NCBI GenBank assembly: GCA_964036275.1
Contig: OZ038436.1
Coordinates: 19,991,904 to 20,055,903 of the forward strand
Direction of reading: 5' to 3'
Length of the DNA: 64,000 bases
From: Litoditis marina
Lineage: Eukaryota > Nematoda > Chromadorea > Rhabditida > Rhabditidae
Shown: in pieces, positions 12,226-24,310 of the stretch
Layout of the letters: each line of letters starts with the position of its first letter
Position numbering within the stretch: the stretch's first letter is position 1
Made by a program: the position numbers and the translations under genes
Notes under the pieces: model-generated
Database searches by the model: none
Seen by the model: only the letters and a program-made list of their open reading frames with translations
What the model was told of the DNA's origin: nothing

Positions 12226-15051
12226 CTCTGAAAACCCGCTCCAAATTAAAATACCGGACTTGCCAACTTTGCAACTTAAAATACCGGGGTCAGCCAGATG
12301 TCGCCTGTGTGCGTGTACAAAAAACGACACCGTTTTTTCAATCGCGTTCGCAAAATCGAGTTGAGGGGGCGTGGCGAAGTCGAGGGGGCGTGGCGAAATC
12401 GACAAATCACAGCACGCCTATTCAAATTCAAAAATGGCGGGAGTTTCGAAAGTTTAAATATAACTCAAACTTATTAATTTTATTTCGAATGAAACTTTTG
12501 GCATTCAAGCTTGTATTTATTAACGTTATGGTTTTATTACTACATTATTAGTTTTAAAGAACCAAATAAGAAAACGACTATAGTTTTTTAACATTTATCT
12601 TTAGTTGTTCATGTTCTTCATTCGATACCACTCAAGCTGAAGTTCATAACATAACCGAAAAATATCAATAAAAGATAAGGTTACGTTGTTTTAGAACGTG
12701 GTCAACCAAAATGTTGAAGGTAAAGGCGTTAAGGGGAACTAAATCAAGTTTGTATTTACCAATCAGCTTGAACCAGCGGTGAATTCTATATCTAGCCGGG
12801 TTTCTCGGTAACCTAACCTTTTTTCTAACCTCTTTTTCAGGTTACCTTAGTAGGTAACCTGGAAGTAACCTAAAACTAAAATCCGGTTACCGTTCGAAGT
12901 AACGGTAAAAACCACATTTTGCGTTGGAAAAACAGGTAACCGGCTTTTCATTTTAGGTTACTTCCAGGTTACCTACTAAGGTAACCTAAAAAAAGGTTAC
13001 CAAAAAAGGTTAGGTTACCTGAAACCCCGGTAACTTGTAGAATTGGCCAGAACCAGCTGCGTTGCGTCATTATTGCTCTAACTTGATGTGGTTGTAGGTC
13101 GACCTCACATTCGTAAACTGTGGAACGTATTGATACCATAACGATTTTGAAAGTTGAGAAGCGTGATTAGTTGGTAAAATTAGTATAAACGATCGCCACA
13201 AACCCCTCTTCAATATAGGAGACTTTACGCTGTTTTCAGTTGGGAATTTTGCAGGTTGTTCTCCTATGTACTATAAACTCAGTGTGAAAATGAAGATATC
13301 ATAACTATTATTGCTTCAAACAAGCAGTCACACAACGTGTGTTCAATATTTTCTCTGTTATATTGCTTAGTTCTCGGAATGTCTTCCCTATAGAGGTAAT
13401 AATATTTGTTTATGCCTACATATTATGCGGCGTAGTACACACACAAACTGATTTACACTAAAAAAGCTCATCTGTAATTACAAACTTGATCGCATTGTTT
13501 TTTCATTACAATAACACAAGGGTTTTTCTTCTTTCGTTCTAGGTAATTGATAATCTTACAAAACCATGCTTGAACTAAATACGAGTTCATGCGTGGAAAG
13601 TTTTATTTGATTGAAAAACAGCAGGGTCAAACTACGAACAACCAGATCTTAGAGCATTAAACACCGACATTTACACCCGTTTTGGAGAGAGCTAGCCTCG
13701 AGCTAGAGCTATACTCCTCACAATCATCTTCAGTGGGTATTGTCCGGTTATTATGTGAATCTGAGCCTATGTAGTATGGAACCAAAACAAGTTATTCAGT
13801 TTTCTGTTATATATAGTTCGTTCGACCAAACAATGTACCTCTACGAAATCGGAACAGACAGCCGATTGAAGTATGCAACCACATGGGTCGAGGCTCGCGT
13901 GCGCCGTTTTCAATTAAATTACAATTTTATTCAATTAACGTTATTTTTTCGGGTTTTTCCAAATCAATCGTTCACCTCTTGAGTGTTTAATAATGAACTA
14001 TTGCAGTTTCGCCATTATGATAAGTTTTGATTGAATAAATCAGAATAGTAAAGAATCGTTGTAGTGAATTAAATTTATTGTGAACTATCATAAATTAGCC
14101 ACATAAAGTTTGCTATATAACTCACGTTCTGTTGATAAAGGGTTGTGAGAAAGTATAGTGGCTCAATTAACTTCAGAGTAGTATTTTCTTGGTTAAATCT
14201 TCAAATGATATAACTTTGATCATATTAGGCATGTGATCTAGAGCCAGCTGTATATGAGAGCTATTTTGTTCTCCCACATGTGCCCCTATGACCGTGCGCT
14301 GAATGGCGCCGTTCCGCCCAGAGCTTGGGTGTACGGTCTCTTCCTGAGCCTAATTTTTGATTCAAATCTACATCTTGGATACTTGCTTGCCAACCTCGTT
14401 GCTCCACCCACATAAATTTACTGTAAGAAGGGCTATTGATCGGTGAAACGAACTATAAACTTATATAAACTCTATTCCTCTACACTCGTTCACAACTTTT
14501 CTTCTTCCTCGTTGTGTGTCTCCGTTTACCACAACATAACCAGTCCTAAACGATTCTCCACTCCCAAATACAGTGAAATAAAGAACGACTGAGTGATATC
14601 GAGTTAAACTTAACTTAATTATGATAAAAACTCCATTTTCTGTCGTTTTCTGTTTTCTTATTTGGTTTTGTAAAAACCAATAATGTAGGCAAATCACAAT
14701 ATTATAAAACCATAACTTGAATAAATACAAGCTTAAATGCCAAAAGTTTCATTTGAATTAAAATTAAAAAGTTCGAGTTTTATTTAAACATTAAACTTTC
14801 GAAATTCCCGCCATTTTTGAATTTGAATTATTTGAATAGGCGTGCTGTGATTGGTCGGTTTCGCCACGCCCCCTCGACTTCGCCACGCCCCCTCGACTCG
14901 ATTTTGCGAACGCGATTGAAAAAACGGTGTCGTTTTTTGTACACGCACACGCCTGTACTGTTTGAAATTCATAAGGAGATGCAGGCTAATTCGACACCAG
15001 TATTTAAGCCTGTATCTTCTCCGGTAATTTAAGCTGCCATCGTACACAGTG
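12226..15051. mobile_element. 2.8-kb non-autonomous element with long internal inverted repeat
   Basis: The outer ends (CTCTGAAAACCCGCT on the left, CACTGTGTACGATGGCAGC inverted on the right) match the two ends of the short MITEs at 3838 and 8596. Inside them, long arms at about 12310-12590 and 14630-14960 are reverse complements. Both arms carry the GGGGGCGTGGCGAA doublet and the AAACTTTTGGCAT segment. The middle (12600-14620) has no transposase-like ORF but includes a separate hairpin element (12796-13033). Confidence 0.75.
12796..13033. mobile_element. GGTTACC-rich near-perfect hairpin
   Basis: The arms at 12796-12895 and 12935-13033 are reverse complements (GGTTACCTTAGTAGGTAACC occurs in both orientations). 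They are built from GGTAACC/TAACCT words. It lies inside the 2.8-kb element. Confidence 0.85.
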
Positions 15052-15647
15052 ATCAAAATGAGAGGTTGGAGAAAAACTCGGTACTATGACTCTGCTGCGC
15101 TACCTAGTATTCAAATGCGAAGGGCATCATTTGAGATTGAGCATTTACGCGTGCACCGTAAAAAACTCATGCATACAACAGCACATTCTATCCACGTCTT
15201 GGAGATTTCCTCATGTTCAATTATAGTAAAAGTGATCACACCCGGGCCAAATGACAAGAATCATCATATGCATTCCATGTTTCGCAAATTACCGTGACTC
15301 CACGTTTGATAGAACAAAATATCCCTCAGTTTGTTCTGTGCAGGTTTAAGATGTAGCGAACAACGACGGAATTAATGAGTTCTTGCAACTCGACAAATTC
15401 CAAACTGAACAATGATCATTGAACATCGGAGAGAATGTTTTACTTCCTAACTGGGGTATTAAAGAAGTCATAATTGTACGTCTGTCACAGAACTCCTCGA
15501 TCAACAAGTTCTCGAGCAAAGTCTCGACTTTGTCGGAAAAACAACTGTTTCCCAGTAGATGCTACTGCAGAAAACATTGCAAAAATCATTCCTCAGAGGA
15601 ACGGGGAGCAAACCCTGAAATTTCCATGCACGAACACTAGGGTTGTT

Positions 15648-15850
15648 AAGATCGAAATCGAAAATCGATTTAAGTCGAAAAAAGTCGATTTTCGATTTTC
15701 GATCTCAAGATCGAAAATCGAAATAACAGAAAATTCACCAAAATCGAAAAGTCGAAAATCGAAAAACAGAGATCAGACCAAATCGGTTGAAAATCGAAAA
15801 TCGAAAATTTTCAGAATCGAAAATTCGATTATTTTCGAGTTTCGATTCTA
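15648..15850. repeat. Degenerate TCGAAAATCG satellite
   Basis: About 200 bp made of irregular copies of TCGAAAA and its complement (CGATTTTCGATTTTCGATC and similar). It can fold on itself. The 125-codon frame through it is an artefact of the repeat. Confidence 0.85.
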
Positions 15851-16163
15851 GTTTTAAAAAATGGTCAGATTTCGATTAGGAAACATCCTACGATGATCAA
15901 CCTTACCGTTGTGATGGTATGGGGACAATCCACAAGAAATAATATGTCCGAAAATTCGTTTCAGCGAAATTCGCAAGCTTTCGTGTTTCGCTCAGGCTGT
16001 CTCTCGACAAAACCTCAGGGGAATATCTTTTTCTGTTCATTTTGGCGTTACAGTACCGTTGCAGTTTCGTACACATATTTTCAAAAATGTTACACAAATT
16101 TTACACAAATATTATAAGTACACAAAGCTACCAAAGCTACACAACATTGAAAATAGTCTGTCC

Positions 16164-19127
16164 TCAGTTAGTCCACATAGTGTCTAGTTGCCTAAAGTAG
16201 GCATCCGAGGTGTGTTGTTGGTCCTGGGCGAAGGGAACTACGGTAGATGATCTATTGATTGATTTTCGACAGAAAATCAAAGAAAAGAATCCCCGTCGCC
16301 ACTGCGGCACACTCAATACAGTTGTGAGCATCGTTGCGTTGGCTACCCTGCAATGAAAAGACGGATGATTCATGTATACGTAAACCATTTTAGAAACGTT
16401 CCTGGTCCGTTTCCATCCATGTTTCTGGATTAAAAAAACAATAACAAGCTTATGTATATTGGGTTTCAAACGAATACTACCTGCTTCACGTTACAAGCGA
16501 ACCCAGCTTCAGAGAGTGCGGCAGGCGCAACCGCTAACCACTATCTATACCAATTTGAATCATGTCGGCAGTGTGGAAGGCTCGAGCTTGTGTGTTCATA
16601 TGGGATGACATATACAGTATGCTCTCGTTTTCGATTTGGGGACGACTATTAGTGATGGTGTTCGCTCACCACACCATGTATTCCGATGTTCCTACTACAG
16701 AAGTTTCATCAGCGCAGATTGAAAAATTATTGAGGGTGTGGAGGTTGTCAACTTACCCTGCCGTATTCATTTCGAACAAGGCGAGACACACCAAATAGGC
16801 GTGAGATCGTGGTGGGAAGACGAAAAGAGCGAGCCAAACGGAAGACGAATTGACACAGCAAGCGATAGCCAAGAGTTTTACCGCTTTGGAGAATAACTGA
16901 AAATGAAAAAAAACGTGATGAATTCGCTGCCTAGGGCATGCCAGAAAATGTCAGGCATGCCCTGGGCGAAATACCTCAAACGCGCCCGGTTACGGGTGCA
17001 CGTTGTTTACAAGGTCTCATACGCGACCGCGTATAAAAAACGGCGTCATATTTTCATCCGTAATTTTGTTTATTATTATATATTTCTTTCATTTGCTTAC
17101 ATTGTTGTCTATCGTGAATGAATAAAACTTGAATCTTGAAATCTTGTTGTCTGTGTAACTCGCTTGTGCTCACGCTATTGTTGCATATATTAATAGGTGA
17201 AGTCAATAATATTCTATCTGACATTACTTCTCCACTTTCCATATTCAGGTAATTGATGCAACTAGAAGTTTCTCTACATGAGCAGTAGGCGTGAACCAAA
17301 TTAGTAGCTATGCGAGAGATCAACATTTTATTGGACATATTCATGAAATTATTGATATTTATGTGATTTCGTCCCAGATGACTTTTTTCCAAACCTGAAT
17401 GTAATTTCACGTAAATGCAAAGCATAGACTCTGTAAATCAACATAACTACATAAACTACTAACTTTCATGACTCTAACGTTTTCTTGCGCTTGAAATCGG
17501 ATACTGAGAGTATAGGATTCGTTCCGATCTTTGTGAAGGATATTAATAGCTTCCAAAGTTTGTTGGTTATATCTGTACAGATAAAACCAGACAAAAAATG
17601 AAGAACACAACGAGAACACTCCGATGACAGAGAAGATTGGTATATTCGTGTAACCTGTAGAATATATTTTCGCTTAGTACATACTTATGTCAAGTACTAC
17701 ATGTGTGCACGTTTATAGATCACGTTCGTGGTCAAAACTGTCAGAGGGTTCAAAATCGAATTACATTTTCTAAAAGGTGCGTCTGCGTACATGCCGTTCA
17801 ATTTTGCTTAGCAAACACATCATAAATTACCAGTAACAACTACAGTGAAAGTGAAAGTGAACTACAAACCGCAAACATAGCGAAAAAGCACGAAACGTAT
17901 GGTCTCAGCATGTCCTGTCACAAGCGATTCCTATCCTCCATCACCGAAAAACCAACCAAGAGTGAAAGAAGCAGCTGAGAATCCACCCGCCGCAACGGCA
18001 AAGATGGCTGCCACAACCGATATCCAACTCCTCGGTTTCTTTTCGTAGTCGCTGAGATAGTAACTGGCCATGGCCCTCTCCCCGATCACAACTGGTAGTA
18101 TTGTGTAGACGGATATTAGATAGGCAGTTCGGAGAAACCCACAAATCAATAGGGGAGAATCACGCCACGTATCACCTAGAAAAGTTGTTAGAGTTATGGC
18201 GTCGCGACCAAACATCTACAAAAATCACGAACTTAAAGGAGACCGGAGAGCAACATGGTTTCTCGGAAAGCTGCTGTATCCTACTTTTGATTGGACGCGT
18301 TGCGTGTCCCTCGGCATTGTCATGTGAATGTCACGTGGACTGATCAAACCAATATACGAGTTATTTGTGCTCTCTGATCTCAATACAGTTAAAAGCAGCC
18401 CGAAACAAAACCTCTGCTCAAGTTGTGTTCCGGTCTCCTTTAAGGATATGACTTGTATTTCTCGTTCTTATGTTCGTGCAATTTGCTTATCAAAAACGCA
18501 TTCAATTGAGATGAATGATTGAACCAGCACTCTAAAGCAGTTCTCCGTAGAATAAGAAGAAGTACCAAAAACTACAAAATACCGCAAGTGTAATGAAAAG
18601 TCACATTAGTCATGCGAATGATGTCAGAATCAGAAGCTGTACAATAGAAAACTTGAACGATAGCTCACTTATCAAAGTTTATTCACGTTTCACGCACATA
18701 ATACTTCTTTCAACAAAGCACTTCATGATTTGGTCTTCTAGATTCAGCTGTGTATATCACTACAATTTACCATAATCTTCAACCTCTCGACCCGAAATTC
18801 ACCTGTGACCTTCCAGATTCCCAACTGATAAAGAAATAGAATAAATCTACAAATCACCACCACATAATACGTAAGATAGTAACCCTGCATGATCCTCGTC
18901 AAATTTCGATGGAACGCGAAAAACCGAAACTGCACGTAAACTATGAACCAGACGGATACTATCGAAATTAGAAACAAGAACATCTCCACCGCATAGACTG
19001 CATATAGAATCGTGGAATCCACTCCCGGGTAACTTGGATGTACCAGCAGCATGTCATACAACTTCACGGTGTAGCCGCCGACGAGAGTCAAATTGTAGTA
19101 CTGCGGGATTTTACCGGTACGGTCCAT
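16164..19127 (-). CDS. Sre-family chemoreceptor GPCR, array gene 3 (intact)
   Basis: Exons (minus): 19127-18803, 18175-17957, 17654-17464, 16896-16757, 16347-16164, giving 352 aa with the array's standard phases. The FAFHRNLTRI motif follows TM2 in exon 1, the ERAMASYYLSDYEKKPRSW motif is in exon 2, and the protein ends TMWTN. The exon 3 acceptor is strong (CTACAG), unlike that of gene 1. The start chosen is MDRTGK at 19127, aligned with MDLTGK of genes 1 and 2. An in-frame ATG 5 codons upstream would lie across the ATGTTCAG acceptor, so it is rejected. Intron 1 holds a TTAA-flanked element (18233-18443) and intron 3 a small perfect hairpin (16928-16968). All canonical GT..AG sites are present. 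Likely an amphid-type sensory receptor; the ligand is unknown. Confidence 0.92.
16928..16968. repeat. Short stem-loop in intron 3 of array gene 3
   Basis: GGGCATGCC and its complement are separated by about 11 nt, extended by CCTA/TGGG with G-T pairing, for a stem of roughly 13 bp. It is too short for a typical miRNA precursor. Confidence 0.6.
18233..18443. mobile_element. TTAA-flanked inverted-repeat element
   Basis: The left end is TTAAAGGAGACCGGA and the right end, inverted, is TTAAAGGAGACCGGAACAC. It has no coding content and lies in intron 1 of array gene 3. Confidence 0.8.
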
Positions 19128-19198
19128 TATGTTTCTGAACATCCGTTCATAATTTATTCAAGTGAACAACACCTCCAGACAGGATACGGCATACGGCA

Positions 19199-19330
19199 AT
19201 ATACTGTTAGTCAATTGCAGAGTCACGTGAAACATGTAAAACACAGCATAACTCAGAAACGTGCAATAACAAAGTGCACGATTCCCCATTAGAATGCTTA
19301 CTTTACATGACTATTCAATTTACTTCTGGT
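19199..19330 (+). repeat. Dispersed repeat, second copy of the 2921-3070 family
   Basis: It shares CAGTCAATTG-type sequence, CACGTGAAACATGT and a TTAGAATGCTTAC segment with 2921-3070, in the same order. It lies just upstream of array gene 3. Confidence 0.7.
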
Positions 19331-21433
19331 ATAAAGAAACATGTTGTGTATAAATTTGTATGGCTAGCGAAATGATAAAACGGTTACAATAACTGACTTC
19401 GGCAGAACGTTACAAAGGGAAACAAGTTTAGGAGAAACTTAAACAAAAAATGTTGAAAGAATGAGAAACTCCAAGAACTCTAATATGGTAAGTTGTTTGG
19501 CTAATACTTCAAAAGCACTAGTGTGGTTGTTTGATAACTTGGGAGATAGTTTGTGGAACCTGAAAGTACGGGTTTTAAACTTATGAAGGAAGTGTAACAT
19601 GTTATCGAGCAACGTTTAGTGCAAATTACAGGTCGCGAGTTGATCAAAAATTGTTGGGATGAATTAGTCACTTTTCTAGTCAAATCACTTGGCTACTTCT
19701 AATCCTCAAATACAAGAGAGTAAGGTGCTTCAGTTACATCGAAGACTCTTTGTTTCCACGTGACAGTTAAGGCTCATAATGATTGATACAGGTTTATTCA
19801 CAGTATGTGAAAGTATACTGTATAAACACAGAAAATATCATACAGAAGACGCGAATCGCTCCGATACCAGATACCAACATTCCACGAGCGTGTGACACGG
19901 TAAGTGGTTAATATGCCTGAAAGTTTCTCACTACCTCTCCGGAAAAAAATAATTGTTCATGTGAATCAGCACCTCAAACTAATTGTGACTGACGAAGTGT
20001 GTGTCAGCCGTTACAGAAAACTGAGAGCGCCAGGTCTGTTAGGATTTTTGTTTTTCAAAGAATGGAACGAGGGAACAAAAATGGAATAAAAAATCAGTCA
20101 TACTGTATGGTGATTACCGCAGACAATGTTTTGCTTCTCCACTGGATAATTGATCAGAGTGTAATTGTACACCCGTAGCACCAATTTACGAACTTTCGAG
20201 ATAATAATTCATAGGTTCTACAAAAACAAAAAAGATCTGAAGAATGCTGGAATTGGAGATACGGATAATGTACCAGCCCTCTTCAATAACCGTACGTTAC
20301 TTGTAATCACGTTTGTCATGTCTTTCAGTATCTGAGACGCTGTTGTTAACTCTTGTTTTTCAATCCGATGTTCCCTCACAACACAAAAATCCCTCACAAC
20401 ACTGGTTTCTGCAGTACATCTTGACAGTTAAGCGTAAAGCCACAAAAACACGTTTAATACATCACAACGGTCGGTGCACGATGACAATGGCAGAGTAGCT
20501 TGAAATCCGCATCGGTTGAGAATCGAATTCAAAATTTCAAGATTCCGAATTTAAAAAACTTGATAAAAGTCACATACCCATCATTTCGAAACGACTTGAC
20601 GTTATAAGTCAAGCGGTGCCGCATTGGGGCTGGTGGATACCGAAGTTGTTATATGGGAGTTCGTCTCCGGCTACGGCGAATAGAAGTACGCCCAGAATCA
20701 CAGCACCGGAAATGATTCCAAGCGGGATGCTTCTCAAGTTCTCAAGTTTAGTACGGACTAGTCTTGCTACTCCCACTATAGTTCGTTTCACCCATCGATA
20801 GTAGCCAGTTACCGTAAATTTTATTGGTCGGAGTCAATTGTGTTAGAAAGTTTCCAACAACGACAAGCTTAATAGAAATCGTTGCACAAGCTAAGGATTG
20901 AACTCAGCTGCGATAGGTGGCACGGCGCCCACAAGCATCCGGCCATCTGAACATGAACGCCAAACTAAAAAAAACAGTGATATCCAACCATCTTTTCTTC
21001 CCGTTTTTGAATGTATATTTTATCGCACAAAAACCTGTTTGAACTATTCCCCGATTTTGTAACCTTTTGAACACAAAACATGGGCAAAAAACTAAATGGC
21101 TGACTTCTATCGATGGTTGAAACAAACTATACTTTTATGGTCCAATAAACGGTCTAACAAGAAATCTTGATGTGCTGCTGACAAATCCTACCGAATGTCT
21201 ACTGCTTTAGCTACTCAAGATTGGTGCGGATGGAGAACTTGACTTTTTTAAGGGACACCATGCGTTTTTATCGGCTCATTCATTGGGGACCGAGTTCTTG
21301 GCAAACCAAACCGCACACAAATCACTGGCGAACCGAACCGCTGAGTTAGAAGCATCATTCAAACCGCCCGGTTCTCCAGCTAACGGTTCAAACCGAACCT
21401 CCAGCCAAAAACCCTCTGAATGAACGTTTGCTA

Positions 21434-21880
21434 TTATCGTGTTGCTCCGGTGAGTTCATAACAACATAACTCCTGGTATTGATTACGGTTCGCAGTTCGT
21501 TTTGAGCCTTCAATTGAAGAATCTATCCGTTCCGAAATCAGTTCCAGATCTTCGGTACGGTTTTCCAGGATACACACCAAATGTTTTTCTATCGCGCGGA
21601 CCGCGAAGCGCTCTGCGTGAGTTGTCTTTGGTTTGGCCATTGCGAAAGAAAAAAGCTCTGCGTGAGTTGTTTTTGATTTGGCCATTGCGAACTCGCTTTT
21701 TTTCGCTTTTAATTGATAATCAGCTCCAAATATTATCGTTTTTCGAAAATTTAATTTGTGTTTTCTTTTTGAGTTTGCTATAGTGTTATCACGATCGTAC
21801 CAACCTTTACTACGAATTGCTGACCCAACTGAAATTTTCACTGCTTTGGAAATTTTCACTGGTTTTAGTTTTGCATTCAC
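21434..21880 (-). other. Unassigned 148-codon ORF with an internal duplication
   Basis: One open frame from ATG 21880 to a stop at 21434, the longest plausible unspliced ORF in this spacer. The product is basic and lysine-rich in its first half, with two adjacent copies of an AMAKxKTTHAE unit, followed by a charged helical stretch (LENRTEDLELISERID). I do not recognise it. There is no acceptor site near the ATG. It could be the remnant of a transposon ORF or chance. Confidence 0.3.
21605..21700. repeat. Tandem pair of a 46-nt unit
   Basis: GCTCTGCGTGAGTTGT followed by TTTGGCCATTGCGAA occurs twice in tandem with few differences. It underlies the protein duplication in the 148-codon ORF. Confidence 0.8.
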
Positions 21881-22257
21881 TTCAAACTAAATCTATTAAA
21901 TTTATGAGAACGGATCCCGAAGTGTTTTCAACCGACTAAATTTTGGAGACAGAACTCCCGAAAGGCACTTGTTTATTATTACATTAGATTCACTCCAGAG
22001 TTACCAATAGTATACATTAGTCGACAGACATTATCTTTCAGTTGGTCCACATAGTGTCTAGTTGCCTGAAGTAGGTATCCGCGACTTGTTGTTGGTTCTG
22101 AGCCGACCGAATTACGGTAGATGATCTATTGATTGATCGGCGACCAAAAATGATAGAAAAGAAGCCACGTCGCCATTGCGGAACACTCAATATAGTAGTC
22201 AGCATCGTTGCATTGGCTACCCTGGAATAGGAGAACGTACTCTGGTATAGTCAACAC

Positions 22258-22467
22258 CATTCCTACTGATCATCCTACAGTACACTTTTGCGTTCTGTAA
22301 TGGCTGTTTTCTAATGCAAAATTTAATTTGAAGAAATGACATTTTTGAACACCTTTTCTAATATTATTAATATTCGAATATAGAAACTGTTTATCTTTCT
22401 GATAATGTATACATTCTTAAAACGCACTTAATGGTTTGTATTCTTAGTGTAGGGGTCTCAGTATAAC
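22258..22467. mobile_element. MITE of the CATTCCTACTGA family
   Basis: The left end CATTCCTACTGATCATCCTA is inverted and diverged at the right end (TAGGGGTCTCAGTA). It lies in intron 4 of array gene 4. Confidence 0.6.
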
Positions 22468-22651
22468 TCAGAACAAGCGTCGTTGCAAAACAGTAAATTA
22501 CTGTTTATACAGCGTGGCTGTCATATATATTGATTTTCCCTCTCGTCGTCTGACGTCTGTTCGGGGCACACTATATCTCTAGATTTGTTGCAATACAGTT
22601 TCGACCAGACGCGAATTTGTAATTAACAGCCTATGGTTTGAGAAGTGAAAG
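22468..22651. repeat. Uninterrupted copy of the duplicated spacer (empty site)
   Basis: It matches 1734-1842 and then, without a gap, 3285-3358. The join reads CACACTATATCTCTAG, so it represents the state before the insertion at 1843-3284. Confidence 0.8.
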
Positions 22652-23395
22652 AGACTATGGTAGATCTGATTATGTTGTCTAAACTTTCCAACTTACACTG
22701 CCATGTTCATTTCGAAGAGTGCGAGACAAACTAGATACGCCTGCGATCGAGGGGGGAATACGAAATGAGCCAGCCAGATGGAGAAGGCGTTCACGCAACA
22801 CACTACAGCAAACACTTTAACCGCCTTGGACAGCATCTAAAAAGAAGTGCTCGGTGGAATTTATCCGATTAGTTTCAGATGTCTGAACAGTCGACCTTCA
22901 CGTTTCTCAACTACGTCGGCGAATCGTAAGGAGAACTGAAAAACGAAGATTTGGTCAAATAACCTATGGTTCTTACTGCAATTTGTTATAAGATGTTATT
23001 CCCAAGACGCTGATAATGAACCAGGAAACACTACGAAACATGGGAAGATTCGTGTAATCCAGAAGAAAAAAATCTCACTCCAAAAGTTTACCCACTTCTC
23101 CGGTTTCCCACACTGATTACCCACACCAGCTTCACTTTGAGGTCAAACTAAAACATATAAGAAGGCAGGAGCCTAACCAAGAAACCTACCTTCATCACTC
23201 TAACATTTTCTTTTGCTTGAAATCGAATACTGAGAGTATAGGACTCGGTTCTGTTATTGGAAAGGACATTGATTGCTTCCAAGGTTCTTAGATTATATCT
23301 GTACATATGAATATAGGAGAAATACGAAGCGCATAGCAATACGAATCCTGAGCCCGTGAAGAATGGCAGATTCGTGTAACCTTGAAACGAATCGA

Positions 23396-23642
23396 TTAAA
23401 GGGGGGCAGCATTGAATGGCAAATTTGGCTACGGCGTTATCCGAAAAGGCATGAGAGTCAGAGAAGTGCGCGCAATCAATATTCATTCACTCCAAATCAT
23501 CCTCTGCGTCTCTGACAGCAAGCAAAAATAGTAAAATTTGGAGAATACAGCTTTGAATTGGACATTCTAGTAAGATAAGGACATAGATCGAACTGTCTCA
23601 GTTCGATCTTCTATTTGAATATTCGTTGCAGCCCCCCTTTAA
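23396..23642. mobile_element. TTAA-flanked element with GGGGGGC ends
   Basis: The left end is TTAAAGGGGGGCAGCA and the right end, inverted, is TTAAAGGGGGGCTGCA. It begins 16 bp upstream of exon 3 of array gene 4, so that exon's acceptor lies just outside the element. Confidence 0.8.
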
Positions 23643-23725
23643 AGAAAGCCGAGTGGTCAATTGAATACTGTTCGGCTGTTGCTCATCATGACCCGAGTTC
23701 GATTCCCGCTCGGTGCGGTAGCTAG
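23643..23725 (+). repeat. tRNA-like repeat
   Basis: GCCGAGTGGTCAA resembles a tRNA A box and GAGTTCGATTCCC a B box. The rest is similar to the copy at 31205-31280 (both have GGCTGTnGCTC and ATGACCCG/CTGACCCG). No cloverleaf forms. Confidence 0.6.
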
Positions 23726-24120
23726 CTATATGGAGGAGAATTTGAGCTGGCAATATACCTTACCCACTCCTATTTGCTCAGCTTGTGAAGCTCACAATGG
23801 AATTGAAAGCACATACTCGATCGTTTCTAATTACTTACACTTACACACTACTTACCCACGGATAGAATATTTACTGTGAGATGTTGCTGTGCCGTGGGAT
23901 AAAAAGTGCGTATGGTAATGTTGGTCCGTGTTTTCTAGGCTGCTTAGTCACGATGACATCAACTAGTTCTTAGCAAAAGTTGGTAGCATTTTTGAAATCG
24001 TGCGCTGCGGGAAGCCCTGCGCAGATTATTTTTTGATCACAGGTATTGCGGGATTTGAAAAAAGGTCGATTAGAGTTTTCTCCGTTATTTTTTACTACTG
24101 TTGTTAGGAAAATCGGGAAC

Positions 24121-24310
24121 CAGGCCGTTTAGCATTTCATCCAACCTCATGAGAAGTTCATGTGATCTTTCTTATGAGAATCTCAAAAGCATCGCACGAA
24201 CTATCTGTGACTTCCGATGCTGTAGCATAGGAATCCATACAGTCTCACGACTTGATGAGATTTTGATCATTGGGTAAGCTCATGAGGTCACGAGGGGAAG
24301 CTACCGCGCC
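24121..24310. mobile_element. CTCATGAG-rich MITE, copy 2
   Basis: It has the same organisation as 5279-5460: AACCTCATGAGAAGTTCAT on the left, GTAGCATAG in the middle, CTCATGAGGT on the right, and GCTACCGCGCC at the end. Confidence 0.7.

Larger units (their letters stand above)
19128..22037. other. Spacer between array genes 3 and 4
   Basis: It contains a dispersed repeat (19199-19330), an unassigned 148-codon ORF (21434-21880), a degenerate AACCGAACC-rich stretch (about 21300-21415) and a 46-nt tandem pair near 21600-21700. A membrane-type minus ORF at 20609-20791 has no ATG and no splice context. No conventional gene is seen. Confidence 0.5.

Noticed and set aside
15474..15851. 125-codon ORF
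   Set aside because: Most of it is translation of the TCGAAAA satellite.
16928..16968. microRNA precursor
   Set aside because: The stem is only about 13 bp with an 11-nt loop, too short for a normal pre-miRNA.
20609..20791. Minus-strand ORF with a membrane segment (GIISGAVILGVLLFAVAG)
   Set aside because: It has no ATG, is closed by a stop shortly upstream and has no acceptor. It may be a fragment but is not supported as a gene.
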